From Eulemur rufifrons (taxonomy: Eukaryota; Chordata; Mammalia; Primates; Lemuridae): a DNA stretch of 64,000 nucleotides. The translations under genes and the position numbers were made by a program. Location: positions 245,634,843 to 245,698,842 of the forward strand of contig NC_090989.1 of NCBI RefSeq assembly GCF_041146395.1, written 5' to 3'. Every line of letters starts with the position of its first letter. Within the stretch, counting starts at the first letter, position 1. A model generated the notes under the pieces. The model ran no database searches. It saw only the letters and a program-made list of their open reading frames with translations, and was not told the origin of the DNA. Positions 23,478 to 35,345 of the stretch are shown in pieces.

Positions 23478-23632
23478 GTGGTTCTAGCAACTTTAGCTTG
23501 TGTAAGAATCACTATGCCTTACACCCATACATTTTGAGTTTTTAGTTCAGGGCAAGGACCCCAGATTCTCTATGTTTAATAAGAATCTTAAGTACTTTTG
23601 TGCAGGAGGCCTTCGGAATCACTGTTGGAGAT
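23478..23632 (+). mobile_element. hAT-Charlie MITE, MER20/MER1-class
   Basis: 'agtggttctagcaactttag', 'tgtaagaatcactatgcctt', 'ccccagattctctatgttta' and a diverged right end 'ttcggaatcactgttggag' follow the Charlie-type MITE layout. Confidence 0.7.
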
Positions 23633-24021
23633 TATAGGATTGCAAACTCAAACTAGGTGCCTGTCTAGACTAGGGCAAGACAGGTAACAGAAATGAGTGA
23701 AGCAAACCTGTGGCTTCGATAGTGACCAGGGGAAGCCATGGCTCTCCTTGAGGGTGCAGTAGGTACTTAGCATAAGTCAGGTGTTACAGCGAATAAATAG
23801 ACATCCAGTTTTCCAGGTGTTTCAATATTTTAAGAGATGCCAAAAGCCTCAATTTTTGTGTATGTGAAATGTCCTGATTTTTAAAATGTTACCTCCACAT
23901 TTAAAATACTGTGTGGATTAAACAACACATTTGAAGGCTACACATATCCAGTGAGAGGCTCTTTGGATACCTCTATTCTAAGCTAGAATTCCTTGCAAGT
24001 TATAGAGTATGAGCCTTAGTC

Positions 24022-24045
24022 ATGAATGAATGAATGAATGAATGA
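24022..24045. repeat. (GAAT)n short tandem repeat
   Basis: About six ATGA/GAAT units, uninterrupted. Confidence 0.95.
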
Positions 24046-26400
24046 CACGTTAACTCTTCAGGATTTCTGACCTTACATGCTTCTAAAGCAAAGATCTATG
24101 CTAACACTTGAAGTAATTAGAAATGATCACCCCTTTGTTTTCAGCAGGAGGAACTGTCCAATGAGACAACTGCATGCTTGTTCATTGTAGACACGTCTTT
24201 CGCTCAACAGTAACATTTTATTTTGTTTCAGGTGCCGTTGTCTACCTATCTTTCATGGTGCAGCTCATTGCATTTTTAAAAGATGTTTTTTTCCAGGAGC
24301 TAATTGAGCTTTATCTATGTGAGTGAGCTAGAATCTGTCACTGACAGCCTGCAGAAGGCCATTTCTTCAATTGCTTGAAAGAACGAAAGAGTCAGACATG
24401 ACAAACTGCAGCTCGGAATACCTGGCAGCAAGCCCATTAGTGCTGCTGTGCCAAGATGCACTAATAAATTACTTAGAGAACACAGACTCACTTTATTCCC
24501 ATCATGAAACTCACCACCCTAAAAACAAGGGAAAAAATTTGATTTTTTTTTTTTCTATCATAGTTTGTCAGGGCCTTTTGGAAACAGAATGCATTATTTA
24601 TTTTTTACAAAACATAATTGCTGGCAAATCCACTTCAGTCTATGAAAACAGCTTTCTTTTGTTTCTTCTATGATTTCTAGAGAAACAAACCTTGGGCTTT
24701 CTTTATACTCCTTACTCTGTGCCAAGAAGCAACTGTTAACATAGTAGCAACTCTAGCAAATAAAAAATCAAACTGTGCATTTCTTTCCAGTTCCATTATA
24801 TAAACTGGGTCCTATTGCCTTAGCTTTTCTTGTAACCTAAGAAACAATTGACTTTTTCCTACGGGGTGGAGCAAGAGTACCCCATTTTACCAAAAGGTTC
24901 TTCTCACTGATTTAAGGGATTGAGAATAAGTTGTGAAACATGTCCACCAGTATTCTGGGGATTTGCTCAATTTAGCTTGGATCAAATCCTTCCGTAAACA
25001 CAGAAAGCTCAATAGGATTCTTGATTTTACACTGATGAGTTCCTCTCTGATAAGTTTCTTTCTGCTGTCCTCATCCCAATTCCAATGCTCATTTCTGATT
25101 ATGTAGCCCTGTGCTACCTCACAGATCTTGGTATTTGTGTGTGTGTGGTCTTAGTTGTGGATATAGCCCTTGCCATAACTGAATCACTGTGCCAGTGGAA
25201 GGGGAGTCTCTGTTAGCTAGCCTGGGTGAATGAGGAGCTTTTTGAGGGACAATTCTATCAGGGACAACATAAAATGGGGAAGGGCTTGTTCCCTACATGA
25301 AAAGTAGTCTGTTATTGCCAGATGATAGAGGATGGGATATACGTAATCAAGAGCAAAGCAATCAATTTAAGTCCATTAAGTTAGTTTGGGGTTCAAAACG
25401 TGAGTGTTATTTTCAAACACCCTGAAGTCCAGTCTAATGTAGAACTTCACACAAATATTTTTGAACAATTGAAGCCTTATAGGAATAAGTACATGAAGAT
25501 TTGCAAGAAATCTTTGACATGAGGAAGATACTCATTTGAAGTTAAGATTTCTTATAACAATTGTAAACACAGCCTCAGTATTATTTACCCACATGCTGAA
25601 AATATTAGCAAGGTGACAAAGATGGGTGGGCTATCAGAGGACTTGCACAGGAAACTCAATTTAAGTATCTTCCCCAGCTAATTCGCCACTAGTCATTCAT
25701 TGGATGTAGTCCTCCAAGTAAATTACCTTGACAACAAAAGAAGCAGCTGTTCAGCTGACAGCCTGAGTCATAGGGACAGGAGGTGAAGATGCCTCAGGAG
25801 TTCCTGTGCTCACCACTTGTCCTGATGACCGAGCCTATGGAGCCATGAAATTTTCATCCACAATGCAGGACTGGGCTACACTAAAGTTGTTATTATAATA
25901 GCAAATCCGGTCTCTGTGTTCTGAGCTGCTCAGGATTGAGACTGGGATGGGGAAAAAAAAACTGGGAGTGAGAAAATATCATTCTGGTGCTCATACTTTT
26001 TAACAGACTCAAAGTTCAGAATATGTGCCCTTTATCATACATTTCCATCATGTACAAACCTTTTCAGATTACTTTTGCTGCAGCTTCGAGGGAGAGATCA
26101 ACCTACTCCCAAGGCAAGGTTACTCCCATATATTTCCAATAAAATAGAAACCTTCACTCTTTGCCACCTGGGTCGTCTTTTTCTTCACGTGAATGTCCCT
26201 TCCCTGGGAAATGCCTACTTGCTTGTTCTGTGTGTATGCATGCACACTGGCAGCTAAAAGAAATGCAATCAGAACACAATGTTCTATATGTTCCTCCAGT
26301 TATTCCACTGTATTCACAGCTTCTTCTTTCATCATCCATTATCAATTTTTCCTAAATGACTTCCTCTAACAGTTGTTACTACCTATATATTTCTGTTTGA
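24046..26400. other. Unassigned, largely unique sequence
   Basis: More than 2.3 kb without a recognisable repeat apart from short T- and A-runs. A 100-codon frame at 24371-24673 shows no known domain and no exon context. The stretch around 24130-24530 reads as unique DNA and is raised below as a possible conserved element. Confidence 0.4.
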
Positions 26401-26404
26401 TTCA

Positions 26405-26600
26405 GTCACTCCTTCAGCAGACATTTATTTTGTACCTTCTTTGCATCAGACCCATGATGGGCATTGACAATAAACAATAAATTGTTTGATTCAACCAACA
26501 TGTGTGTGCCAGGCACACTTTCAATATGCTAAGGATCTCACAATATAACAGGAAGGAGAGGCAAATCAGAATATATTTATTATAATATTATAATGTTTAA
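26405..26600 (-). mobile_element. LINE L2 3' ends (one rearranged or two copies)
   Basis: 'cttcagcagacatttatttt' and then 'attcaaccaacatgtgtgtg'/'ccaggcacactttcaatatg' are two antisense L2-terminus-like stretches about 80 bp apart. Confidence 0.6.
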
Positions 26601-28092
26601 TTACTTTCCCCAAAGTGTGTTTCGGAGGCACAGAGTGGATGTGAAATCTGAGCAGACCCAGAGATAGCCATGGGGAAGAGGTACAATTCTTTCACTTTGG
26701 CCGAGTCAAATTCATGTTCTGGTTGTCTTCCCAGTTATCTGTTTAGAGTGGAATGGATCACTTTATACTTGGATATTCTCAGGAGAGAGCTAGTTCTTGC
26801 TCTGAAGAAATCTGACAAACTCAAGCCCTCCATGGGTCTCTTCCACCTCATGCCCACCATCCTGACATCCCCAGCAACATCAGCACCTGTGCTGAGGTCT
26901 CTTCCTCTCCCCCTATCACTTTCTTGGCTGACAAAGGAGGGAAGAATGCTCAGGAAAAAAATAAAACAAAGTCACTTGGGTTGTTTTCCAAAAATGTGTT
27001 GAAATAAAATACGAAAAATAGCAAAACCTCATTGAATCTGTCTCTTTGCTTAGGACTCATGGCTCATTCTGTGAGAACCTTAATATTGAAAGTTTGCTCC
27101 CTTTGCTTTGAGCTTTAATGTCACATAATTCTGATCTATTACAACAGTTGAAATAGAAGATAGTGCAAATGTCAATCTGTTGTGAATTTCTTATGGTTTC
27201 CTTTCCTCTTAAGAACTGAGCCATCACTAGAGGGAGCTCAATGTTACTCATGCTTGTTCAAAATCCATATAGACGAGGAACTCAGAGCCACATTAGGGAA
27301 CATGCATTTGCAAATGTAATGTTTACATTCTGATTCTTTGGGAGTAATCTTGAAAGTCCATGGCATGTCATGTTTGTCATTTTGTTCAGGCACATTTGTC
27401 ATTTTGTTCAGGAATCAGGTTTTCTTAAGCCTGGAAATTCATTAATTAGTTAGTGTGTAAGCCTAGCCAACCACCTGGTATCCATATATCAGCCCCACTG
27501 TGTTGCAATTTACTTGTGACTGTACATAATATTTTTTGCTATATACAGATTTTATACAAGCAATTATATGTGGTAATATTCCTAGCAAAAAGAGAGATTC
27601 ACCAGTATCTCATAATATATCCCTTATAAATACTAAGACTCTACTTCATTGCATTATTTACATTATCCGGTTTCTCCCTGGCATTGGAACAGTAACCAGC
27701 ACAAAGAAGATACACCATAATTTCTTATTAAATAAATATATAATGCAGTGTCAGCTATGAGTAGTTCCATGTGAGATACTTCAAACACCAAGAAAATCTA
27801 CAAAACACCAAGACTTTCAGAAATTATTTTTCTATGCTTTCCATTTTATTTTTCCATTTTCAAAAGCTTAAGGATGCCCAATCATATATTTCCAGTTTGA
27901 GAATGTCATAGGATGCTTAACTCATACAGCTTTCCACATAAGGTGATATTTGGAAGTCTAACCTCTTCCTTTCTGAGGCTTATATAATCCTTCTGTAAGC
28001 AGGTGCTGTTACAGGGAACTTTAGTTCTCTGATCTTAAATGATATCTTCTGCCAACCTGGAACTTTAATGATAAATTTGGTATTTATGCAAT
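26601..28092. other. Unassigned sequence
   Basis: No gene or confident repeat. A 110-codon frame at 26670-27002 lacks any motif. A direct duplication of 'catttgtcattttgttcagg' occurs near 27375-27411. Confidence 0.35.
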
Positions 28093-28094
28093 AC

Positions 28095-28800
28095 TGGCAA
28101 ATTTGCTGGAAAGAATATAGGCTCTGAAGCCAGAGAGATACAGTTTGTAATTATGGCGCATCCTCTTGCTACCTGTGCACTCTGAAGCCAGTTAATAAAC
28201 TCCTCTGAGATTTCATTTCTTCTCCTGTAAAATGTGAATTGCAGTGAGTTAAATGGTGGCTCCCAAAAAATATATGTCCAGATCCTAATTCCAAAAACTT
28301 GTGAATATTACCTTATAGGGAAAAGAAGGAACATTACCTTATATGGCAAAAGATATAAGTAAGTTAAGGATCTTGAGAGGGGAAACTTATCCTGGGTATT
28401 CTGGATGAGTCCTACATGCCATTGTATACATCCTTATAAGAGAGAAGCAGAGGGGGTTTTAGGGACAGACACACATAGAAGACACATAGAAGATGAGTCA
28501 ATGTGACCACAGAGATAAAGATTGGAGCGATGTAGCTAAAAGCCAGAAGCAAGTTACAGATTCTCCCCTAGAGCCTTCAGAGGATGTGTGCCTTGATTTC
28601 AGACTTTGGCCAAAACTATGAGAGAATAAAATTCCATTGTTTCATGTTACCAAGGTTGTGGCCATTTGTCATGGAAGCCACAGGAAATGAATAAAGAGAT
28701 AATAGCCACCTTGCAGAGTGAACATGAAGATCAATGAGAATGTAGGTTAGGAACCTGGAACAAAGTGAGAACCAAATAAATAGTGACTATTGTTATTGTC
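28095..28800 (+). mobile_element. MIR SINE split by an MLT1-type LTR
   Basis: The 5' half ('ggctctgaagccagagagat' to 'tctcctgtaaaatgtgaat') ends at 28239. The 3' half ('gagataatagccaccttgca', 'aggaacctggaacaaagtga', 'ataaatagtgactattgtta') resumes at 28694. The join is collinear with one MIR. Confidence 0.83.
28240..28693 (+). mobile_element. Solo LTR, MLT1 type (MaLR)
   Basis: LTR landmarks in order: 'taaatggtggctcccaaaaa', 'tatgtccagatcctaattcc', 'taagttaaggatcttgagag', 'catccttataagagagaagc', 'gattctcccctagagccttc', 'tatgagagaataaaattcca' (polyadenylation signal) and an end near 'gaaatgaata'. It is inserted inside a MIR. The LTR at 60845 belongs to the same group. Confidence 0.87.
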
Positions 28801-29124
28801 ATTACTTCCTATCAGGTGGTATGCATGCAAATGTTAAAACTTCAAATATTGACAGAATAGGACTAATCTTTTCCATGCTTCCAAGAGATGAATAATCAAC
28901 AAATGGCCCCAATTCATCTTTCCAACTACATCTCCTACAATATACCTTATACTTATACTTAGGATAATTACTTATGCCAGTTTGCCAGGGGGGCTATCTT
29001 GGTTTATTATCTTGCCTGTTGTCCCACTGTAATTATAGATGGTTCTCCCTTTCCCCCTCAAAGGGCTCTTAGTTGGACAATAAATAATATGGTTTCCCTG
29101 TCTACACACCAAGTATGGTGGAAT

Positions 29125-29320
29125 GTAGTTATTAACAATCATTGTTTGTGTACCATGGGCCAGGAAACACTCTAAGCATTTAACTCGTATTGACTCACTT
29201 AATTCTCACAAAGTTTTATCCCCACTGTATCCAAGAACACACAGATAATGAGCACTTGAGTTGATGCTGGTTCCCAGACCAACCTGTACAGGTCAAAATC
29301 TAGACTCCACTGCCACTTTA
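29125..29320 (-). mobile_element. MIR SINE with internal deletion
   Basis: 'taccatgggccaggaaacac', 'ctcacttaattctcacaaag' and 'aacacacagataatgagcac' are antisense MIR, with the middle part of the core shortened. Confidence 0.75.
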
Positions 29321-29889
29321 TTTCTTGAAAGTGTCCCTGAAAATAACTATTCTCACATGTCTTTGTATTTACTGATCAGTTCTCAGCTGCAGTGCTAAGC
29401 CACTGCTATATTTCAATCAATTATGGAAGTTGAAGTCCTATGCATTATTTATTATTAACAATAGCATGAGTGTTGCATTTTCAAATTATTCTTTAAACAA
29501 CTTAGAGCAGATTCAAGATTACCCCTACAATATCATAGCAATCACCTGACATCTGAGTAACAAGAGAAAGAAGGGAAAAAGAGCTGAAGCGATAATGGAC
29601 ACACCCATAGGAATATGTGGCACTTGAGAACACAATTGAATCAAGTTTCAGTGGAGAAAAATAAAGCAACTGAGAATGACAGACTTTTCTCATCCTGTTT
29701 CCTTTGTCTGAAGCATCTCCCTTCATGATCTCGTGTTGAACATCTACTTTTTCTTCCAGGCTCAATTTGGATAGCCATGAACACATTCCCAGACATCTAT
29801 GAAGAACAAATCGTTCCTCTTCAGAATGTGCATCACTGATGAATCAGTTTTGTCATGATGATACCATACTACATTATACGTGACAGAGA

Positions 29890-30035
29890 TGCTGGTCTGT
29901 CTCCCTAGTTTCTCTGTAGGACCCTGTGAGCAGGAACTGTATCTTTCTCTTTTCTCTACCCCAAACACCGGTTACTGTTCTTTGCACATAGAAGAGGCTC
30001 CCAAGATGTTATTTTGTGGGTTGGATTGTGTTTCA
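29890..30035 (+). mobile_element. LINE L2 3' end
   Basis: 'gtgagcaggaactgtatctt', 'ctttgcacatagaagaggct' and a diverged end match the L2 terminus in sense orientation. Confidence 0.65.
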
Positions 30036-30104
30036 TTGCACCATGCACATTTCTTTAGCCCAGGCTGCCTTTCCATGAATAATCTGGCCCACTAAATAAG
30101 CAGT

Positions 30105-30200
30105 CAGCATATACTTGGTGAGACTTTGTTGAATGCCCACTCTGTTCCAGGTAGGAAGTGAGGACCTGGGAATACAGAGATAAGTATCACTGTCTTTTCT
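30105..30200 (-). mobile_element. LINE L2 3' end fragment
   Basis: 'tgttgaatgcccactctgtt' and 'gaggacctgggaatacagag' are antisense L2 terminus. Confidence 0.65.
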
Positions 30201-30316
30201 CCCTAGACACAAAGGAATCTAGTGATTCCTAGAAGAGGTGGTGCCTGTATTCAGTGTGCAGGTTTAGACAGAATTACCAAGATTCAGAGGGAAAGGGCAC
30301 CCTAGCTGTGTGGCAC

Positions 30317-30317
<1 letters not shown>

Positions 30318-30370
<53 letters not shown>
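30318..30370 (+). repeat. (CAG)17 trinucleotide tract
   Basis: Seventeen perfect CAG units plus CA, with no interruption. The bases after it ('cctgagagcttgttagaaat') are the continuation of a MER20-like MITE whose consensus has a short CAGCAGCATCAGCAT stretch at this point. Confidence 0.98.
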
Positions 30371-30480
30371 CCTGAGAGCTTGTTAGAAATGTAGAATGTC
30401 AAGCCTCACCACAGACCTACTGAATCAGACTTGGAGCACAGTGCCTGGGACCTGGCAAGCACTTGGAAATGTTACCTATT
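30371..30480 (+). mobile_element. hAT-Charlie MITE fragment (MER20-like) around the CAG tract
   Basis: 'gagagcttgttagaaatgta' and 'cacagacctactgaatcaga' match the MITE body. The following 'cagtgcctgggacctggcaa' looks like L2/MIR-type debris, so the right boundary is unclear. Confidence 0.65.
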
Positions 30481-31034
30481 ATTACCACAATATGTTAGTG
30501 GATTTTGAATGAGAAGGGCTGTTTTCCACATAGGGAAAAGATGGAAAATAATTCTTGGTGGTGGAAAGTGCCTGTGCACAGCCAGGGAGACATGAAAAAT
30601 AGGGAAGTGAGACTGGGGATGGATGAGGCATTTTCAGGAGTTGGAGAGGATGGAGGGTGGCCACACAAAGACCCTGGAGCAGTTGAGTTTGGGAAATTTG
30701 ACAAAAGGCCTTGAATGACATTTTCAGAGGCTTCCTTTTTATCTTGAGGATAATAGAGTTGTATATACAAAGGAATAATAGGATGATGTTAATGTATTAG
30801 GAAGTATTAAAGATGGAATAAAGTCAGAAGAATCTAAAGCAGATTTAACTATTAAGAGTGTGCTTTTCCAACCTTGGCAAGAGATGATAGTTATGTTAGT
30901 GATAAAAGAGGGATGTGACCAGATTCAAGAGACATCTCTGAATTCGAACTCCTAGGCTTCAGTGAGCAATTAGGTACCAGGGTGACTGTGAGTTTCTGAT
31001 CATATTCATCCTGTTTTCCTGCTACTGTTAATGC
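30481..31034. other. Unassigned sequence
   Basis: No gene or nameable repeat. Open frames on both strands overlap each other and have no motif. Confidence 0.35.
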
Positions 31035-31430
31035 AAGTAATAGTATTAATAAAAGTAACAGAAAACCCAAAATAACAGGGGTTGCAACACTGAAGTTTGT
31101 TTCTCTCTCAAGAAGTGCAGAGCTGGGCAATCCAGGACTGATACAATGCACTACAGGGTCTGGACCAAAGCTCTTTTTATCTTGTTGATCCTCCATGTAA
31201 GGACTTTCTGCCCAAGGTCACCTTATGGTCCAGGTTGCTGCAGAAGCTCCATCTCCTCCTTCCAGCCATCAGGAAAAAAGAAATGGATGAAGGAAGAGTG
31301 CTTTCAATAGCTGTCATTTAAAAAGGGTTCCCAGAAATTGTCACATGATTCTTTTATTTATACCTTATTAGAAAGAATAAGCAAGAGAGGCTGAAAAAGC
31401 AGATATTATTTTAGGTGGCCATTTGCTCCA
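31035..31430 (+). repeat. Ancient interspersed repeat, same family as 55030-55425
   Basis: 'aacagaaaacccaaaataac', 'agaagtgcagagctgggcaa', 'gctgcagaagctccatctcc' and 'ggtggccatttgctcc' follow the same order as the copy at 55030. It is a dispersed mammalian repeat that I recognise but cannot name with confidence (LTR or L1M). Confidence 0.55.
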
Positions 31431-32479
31431 TAGTTGGAGAGTCTACTATGTTAGAAGGATACAGTAGATCCTGGGAAACAAGTATCAATTTCTACCACAA
31501 ACAAACAGACAATGAGACTGAGGAAGCTAGTTTAACTAAGGGAAAAATAAGGGTTGAGGAAAATGTAGCTATGAATACATTCAATGAGAAGTACCTCAGA
31601 GACAGCTGGAAACATGTCTCTAGAGTGTAGGAGAGAGGTGTGAACTCAGAGATCGAAAGTTTACATTCCTTTCCTCATGCTTCCATTTGTCCCAAAATAA
31701 GCCTTTGAGTTTGTAAAAGTAGCCTATTTATTCCACCCATAGAAAAATTTATTGTCATGAAAACAAACCCACAACAGAAATTATTGCATTATGTTTGTCA
31801 AAAACACAGAGTAAAATTCATAGGGTTCACAGGTAAGAACTCTCTCCCAGGATTGCTCAATAGCTCTCCTATGAATGCCTATGGACAGGTCATGTTTTTC
31901 TTGTGTCAGGTTTTGGAGCCATTTCTTCAATTTGCTTCATGGATTTTGAGGTTATGAACATTTAAAATCCCTTATAGCAACTTTTTGAAAATATACTTCC
32001 TATCCCTGTTCTGTTTTATCAAGAATAACATTTATTTTCATGACTAAAATTATAGAATTTATTTTGAAAGTCAGAGCCCTTCTTGGATTCCATGGCACTT
32101 GGAAGCTATGGGTACCCCTACTCCTGCCCTAGAATCTGAAACTCTCTGAACAAAACTTAACATTGTTCTCAAGCTGACCTCATATTCCCAAAGAACTATT
32201 CATTGTATTTCTGTGAATTAAGGATTTAGGACCATAGAGATAATTCCATACACTCTTTCCAGGAAGGAAAATAATAGACCTGCAGAGTTGGCCAGCCACA
32301 AGTTAAAAGAGACATTGGCAACTTGAGGAGGTCCAGAGAGCAACTCGCATGACAGTTTGGTGAATTTTGAGAAGAGGCAAACATAGCAGGATCACAAATA
32401 TCAGATACCTGAGCAAGAAACACACTTATCTATAAAATGAAACCAAAAAGAAGAAGTTGCAAGAAAGTAGATTGGACCT
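31431..32479. other. Unassigned sequence
   Basis: No gene or repeat recognised. Confidence 0.35.
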
Positions 32480-32635
32480 AAAATGAGGCAGCCTTCCCTA
32501 TCAAAATTCCAATGACAATGACACAAAAACAGAAAAACAATCCTAAAATTTGTATGGAACCACAAAAGACCCTGAATTGCCAAAGCAATCTTGAACAAAG
32601 AGATCAAAGGTGGAGGCATCACACTATCTTACTTC

Positions 32636-32910
32636 AGCCTGTAATCCTAGCACTTTCAGATGTCAAGGTGGGAAGATTGCTTGAGGTCAGGAGTTTGAGA
32701 CCAGCCTGAGCAAGAACGAGACTCATCTCTACTAAAAATAGAAAAATTTAGCCAGGCATGGTGCTACGTGTCTGTAGTCCCAGCTACTAGGGAGGCTGAG
32801 GCAGGAGGATAGCTCGAGCCCAGGAGTTTCAGGTTGCAGTGAGCTAGGCTGATGCCATGGCACTCTATCCCAGGCAACAGAGTGAGACTGTATCTCAAAA
32901 TATATATATA
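32636..32910 (+). mobile_element. Alu, 5'-truncated, strepsirrhine type, nested in L1
   Basis: Starts at 'gcctgtaatcctagcacttt', lacking about 20 bases of the Alu 5' end. It carries 'cctgagcaagaacgagac' and 'gatgccatggcactctatcc' and ends in a tail grown into (TA)n. L1 sequence resumes at 'ctacaaaactatactaataa' after a small target-site deletion. Confidence 0.93.
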
Positions 32911-34273
32911 TACTACAAAACTATACTAATAAAAACAGCACGACACTGGCATAAAAACAGACACGTAGGCCAATGGAATAGAACAAAGAATCCAGAAATA
33001 AACCCATGCATCTACAGCCAACTGATTTTTGACAAAGGCACCAAGAACATACAATGAGGAAAGGATGGTCTCTTCAATAAATGGTGTTGTGAAAACTGAA
33101 TATTCACATACAGAAGAATGAAATTAGACCCTTATTTCATACCATATATAAAAATCAATTCAAAATATATTAAAACTGAAATATAAGATCTGAAATTGTA
33201 AAACTACCAATTTTAAACCATACTTCTTATCCCATGAAGATAGAAGAAAACATATTAGAAAATCTCCACAAAATTGATCTAGGCAATAATTTTTTGGATA
33301 TGACCCCAAAAGCACAGGCAACAAAAGCAAAAATAGATATATGGGACTATGTCAAACCTAAAAGCTTTTGCATAGCAAAGGAAACAACACAGTGAAAAGA
33401 CAACCTATGGAATGGGGAAAAATATTTGCAAACCATCCATCTGTTAAGGAATTATATAGAAAACATATAAGAAACTCAAAGAACTCAATAGCAAGAAAAC
33501 AAATAACCAAACTAAAAAAATAGGCAAAGAACCTGAATAGATATTTCTAACAATAAGACATGCCAAGTATATGAAAAAATACTCAGCATCACTAATCACT
33601 GGGGAAATGCAAATTAAAACCACAATGGGATATCACCTCACATCTATTAGGATAGCCATTACAAAAAAGATGAAAGATAACAAGTGTTGGGGAGAATATA
33701 GAAAAAGGGAACACTTGTATGCTGTTGTTGGGAATGTAAATTAGTATAGGCTTATTGAAAACAGTATAGACATTCCTCAAAAAGTTAAAAATAAAACTAC
33801 GAAGTGATCCAGCAATCTCACTACTGGGTATATATCCAAAAGAAATGAAATCAGTATATCAAAGAGACATTTGCACTCCCACGTTCATTGCAATATTATT
33901 ACAATAATCAAGATATAGAATCAACGTAAGTGTCCGTCAATGGATAAATGGAGATGGAAAATGTGGTTTATACACACGATGGAATATTTTACCATAAAAA
34001 AGAAGGAAATTTTGTCATTTGTGACAGCATGGATGAATCTTGAGGACATTACATTAAGTGAAATAAGCCAGGCACAAAAAGACAAATATCACTTGATTTC
34101 ACTGATTTGTGGAATCTAAAAAATATTGATCTCATATAATTAGAGAGTAGAATGGTGATTAGTAGGTGTTGGGGTGTTGGTGAAAAAAATACAAACTTCC
34201 AATTAGATAGGATGAATAAGTTCAAGAGATCTAGTGTACAACATGGTGACTATAGTTAATAACAATATTTGGC

Positions 34274-34626
34274 TGCTATGGCTTGAATGTGTCCCCCAAA
34301 CTTCATGTGTTAGAAACTTAATCCCTAAATTCATATGTTGGTGGTATTTAGAGGTGGGCTCTTTGGGAAGTAATTAGGATTAGATAAAGGTCAACAGGAT
34401 GTGCCCCCCATCATAAGAATTCTGGCTTTATAAGAAGAGGAAAAAAGACCTGAGGTGGCATGCTCTTGCTCTCTTGCTATATGGTGCTGCAAGAAGGCAC
34501 TGGCCAGGTGCTGGTACCATGCTCTTGGACTTCCCAGCCTCCAAAACTGTTAAGAAATAAATTTCATTTCTTTATCAATTACTACATTTGTGGTATGCTG
34601 TTATAGCAACAGAAAATGGACTGAGA
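34274..34626 (+). mobile_element. Solo LTR, MaLR (MST/MLT1 type), nested in L1
   Basis: 'tgctatggcttgaatgtgtc' at the start, 'tgggctctttgggaagtaat', 'gaattctggctttataagaa', 'tcttggacttcccagcctcc', 'aagaaataaatttcatttct' (polyadenylation signal) and 'aatggactgagaa' at the end. L1 3' UTR continues on both sides. No internal viral genes. Confidence 0.9.
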
Positions 34627-34919
34627 AAATTATATTCTTGTAAAATGCTAAGTGAGCAGATCTTAAGTGTTCTTACCACAAAAACAATAACTATGGGAGG
34701 TAATGCTTATGTAAATTAGCTTGATGTTGGCATTCCACAATATACATATATTCTAAAACATCATGTGGTACACGATAAATAGGGTACAATTTTCTTTGTC
34801 AATTTTTAAAAAATAAAATGAGGCAGCCTTTCTAATACTTGAAAACAACCTACTGAAAAAAAAAATTTAGTAATGTAGAAAAAGAAGAAGGCATCTCTGA
34901 TGTAGTAAAAACTAGCTAT

Positions 34920-35345
34920 GTCAATCAGGGTCCTATTTAACAATAAAACACCAGTGGCATTTCCATTCAAATCAGAAATAAAACAATGGTGCTTATTGTT
35001 ACCACTATCATCTGATATTATTCTGTAAATTCTAGAGATTAAAATATAACAATAAAAATAAATAAGATGTATAATCACTGGAGAGGAAGTGAGCAAAAAA
35101 CTCATTATTTGCAGTTGATATGATTTATATGTTTACCTAGAAATTCCAAGTAAATCAACTGAAAAGCTGCTTAAACTAATAAGAGTTTAGGAAGAGCGCC
35201 AAGCACAAAAAAAAAAAAAAAAAAAATAGAAAATCAATGGTTTGCCTATATATCAGTAGCAATGAATTAGAATATATAATGGAAAAATATCCCATTAATA
35301 ATGGATTGAAAAATATCAATTTCTAGTAATATACCTAAGAATTTT
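34920..35345 (+). mobile_element. LINE L1 ORF2 reverse-transcriptase fossil
   Basis: 'atttccattcaaatcagaaa', 'ttatttgcagttgatatgat' (the L1 F-A-D-D-M catalytic region, altered here) and 'tgcctatatatcagtagcaa' follow L1 ORF2. An A22 run interrupts it near 35205. It predates the L1 at 32496, which was inserted just upstream. Confidence 0.82.

Larger units (their letters stand above)
32496..34814 (+). mobile_element. LINE L1, 5'-truncated, with nested Alu and LTR
   Basis: It covers the ORF2 3' part ('atggaaccacaaaagaccct', 'caactgatttttgacaaagg') and the 3' UTR. The 3' UTR is interrupted by an LTR at 34274-34626 and resumes with 'cttaagtgttcttaccacaa' and 'acatcatgtggtacacgata'. A 16 bp target-site duplication, 'aaaatgaggcagcctt', sits at 32480-32495 and 34815-34830. 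An Alu interrupts ORF2 at 32636-32910. The ORF2 frame has many stops. Confidence 0.95.

Noticed and set aside
23992..24050. CRISPR-like or satellite array at the GAAT repeat
   Set aside because: It is a short tetranucleotide microsatellite of about six units with no spacers.
24371..24673. 100-codon frame as an exon
   Set aside because: No convincing splice sites or domain. Kept only as a possible conserved non-coding stretch.
30318..30370. CAG tract as a polyglutamine coding repeat
   Set aside because: It lies in a MITE. No extended open frame or exon structure surrounds it.
32401..32622. Minus-strand frame similar to the one at 75-293
   Set aside because: The two peptides resemble each other only because both are the antisense strand of the same L1 ORF2 segment.
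34274..34626. Provirus with internal retroviral genes
   Set aside because: Only a solo MaLR LTR is present. L1 3' UTR sequence continues directly on both sides.
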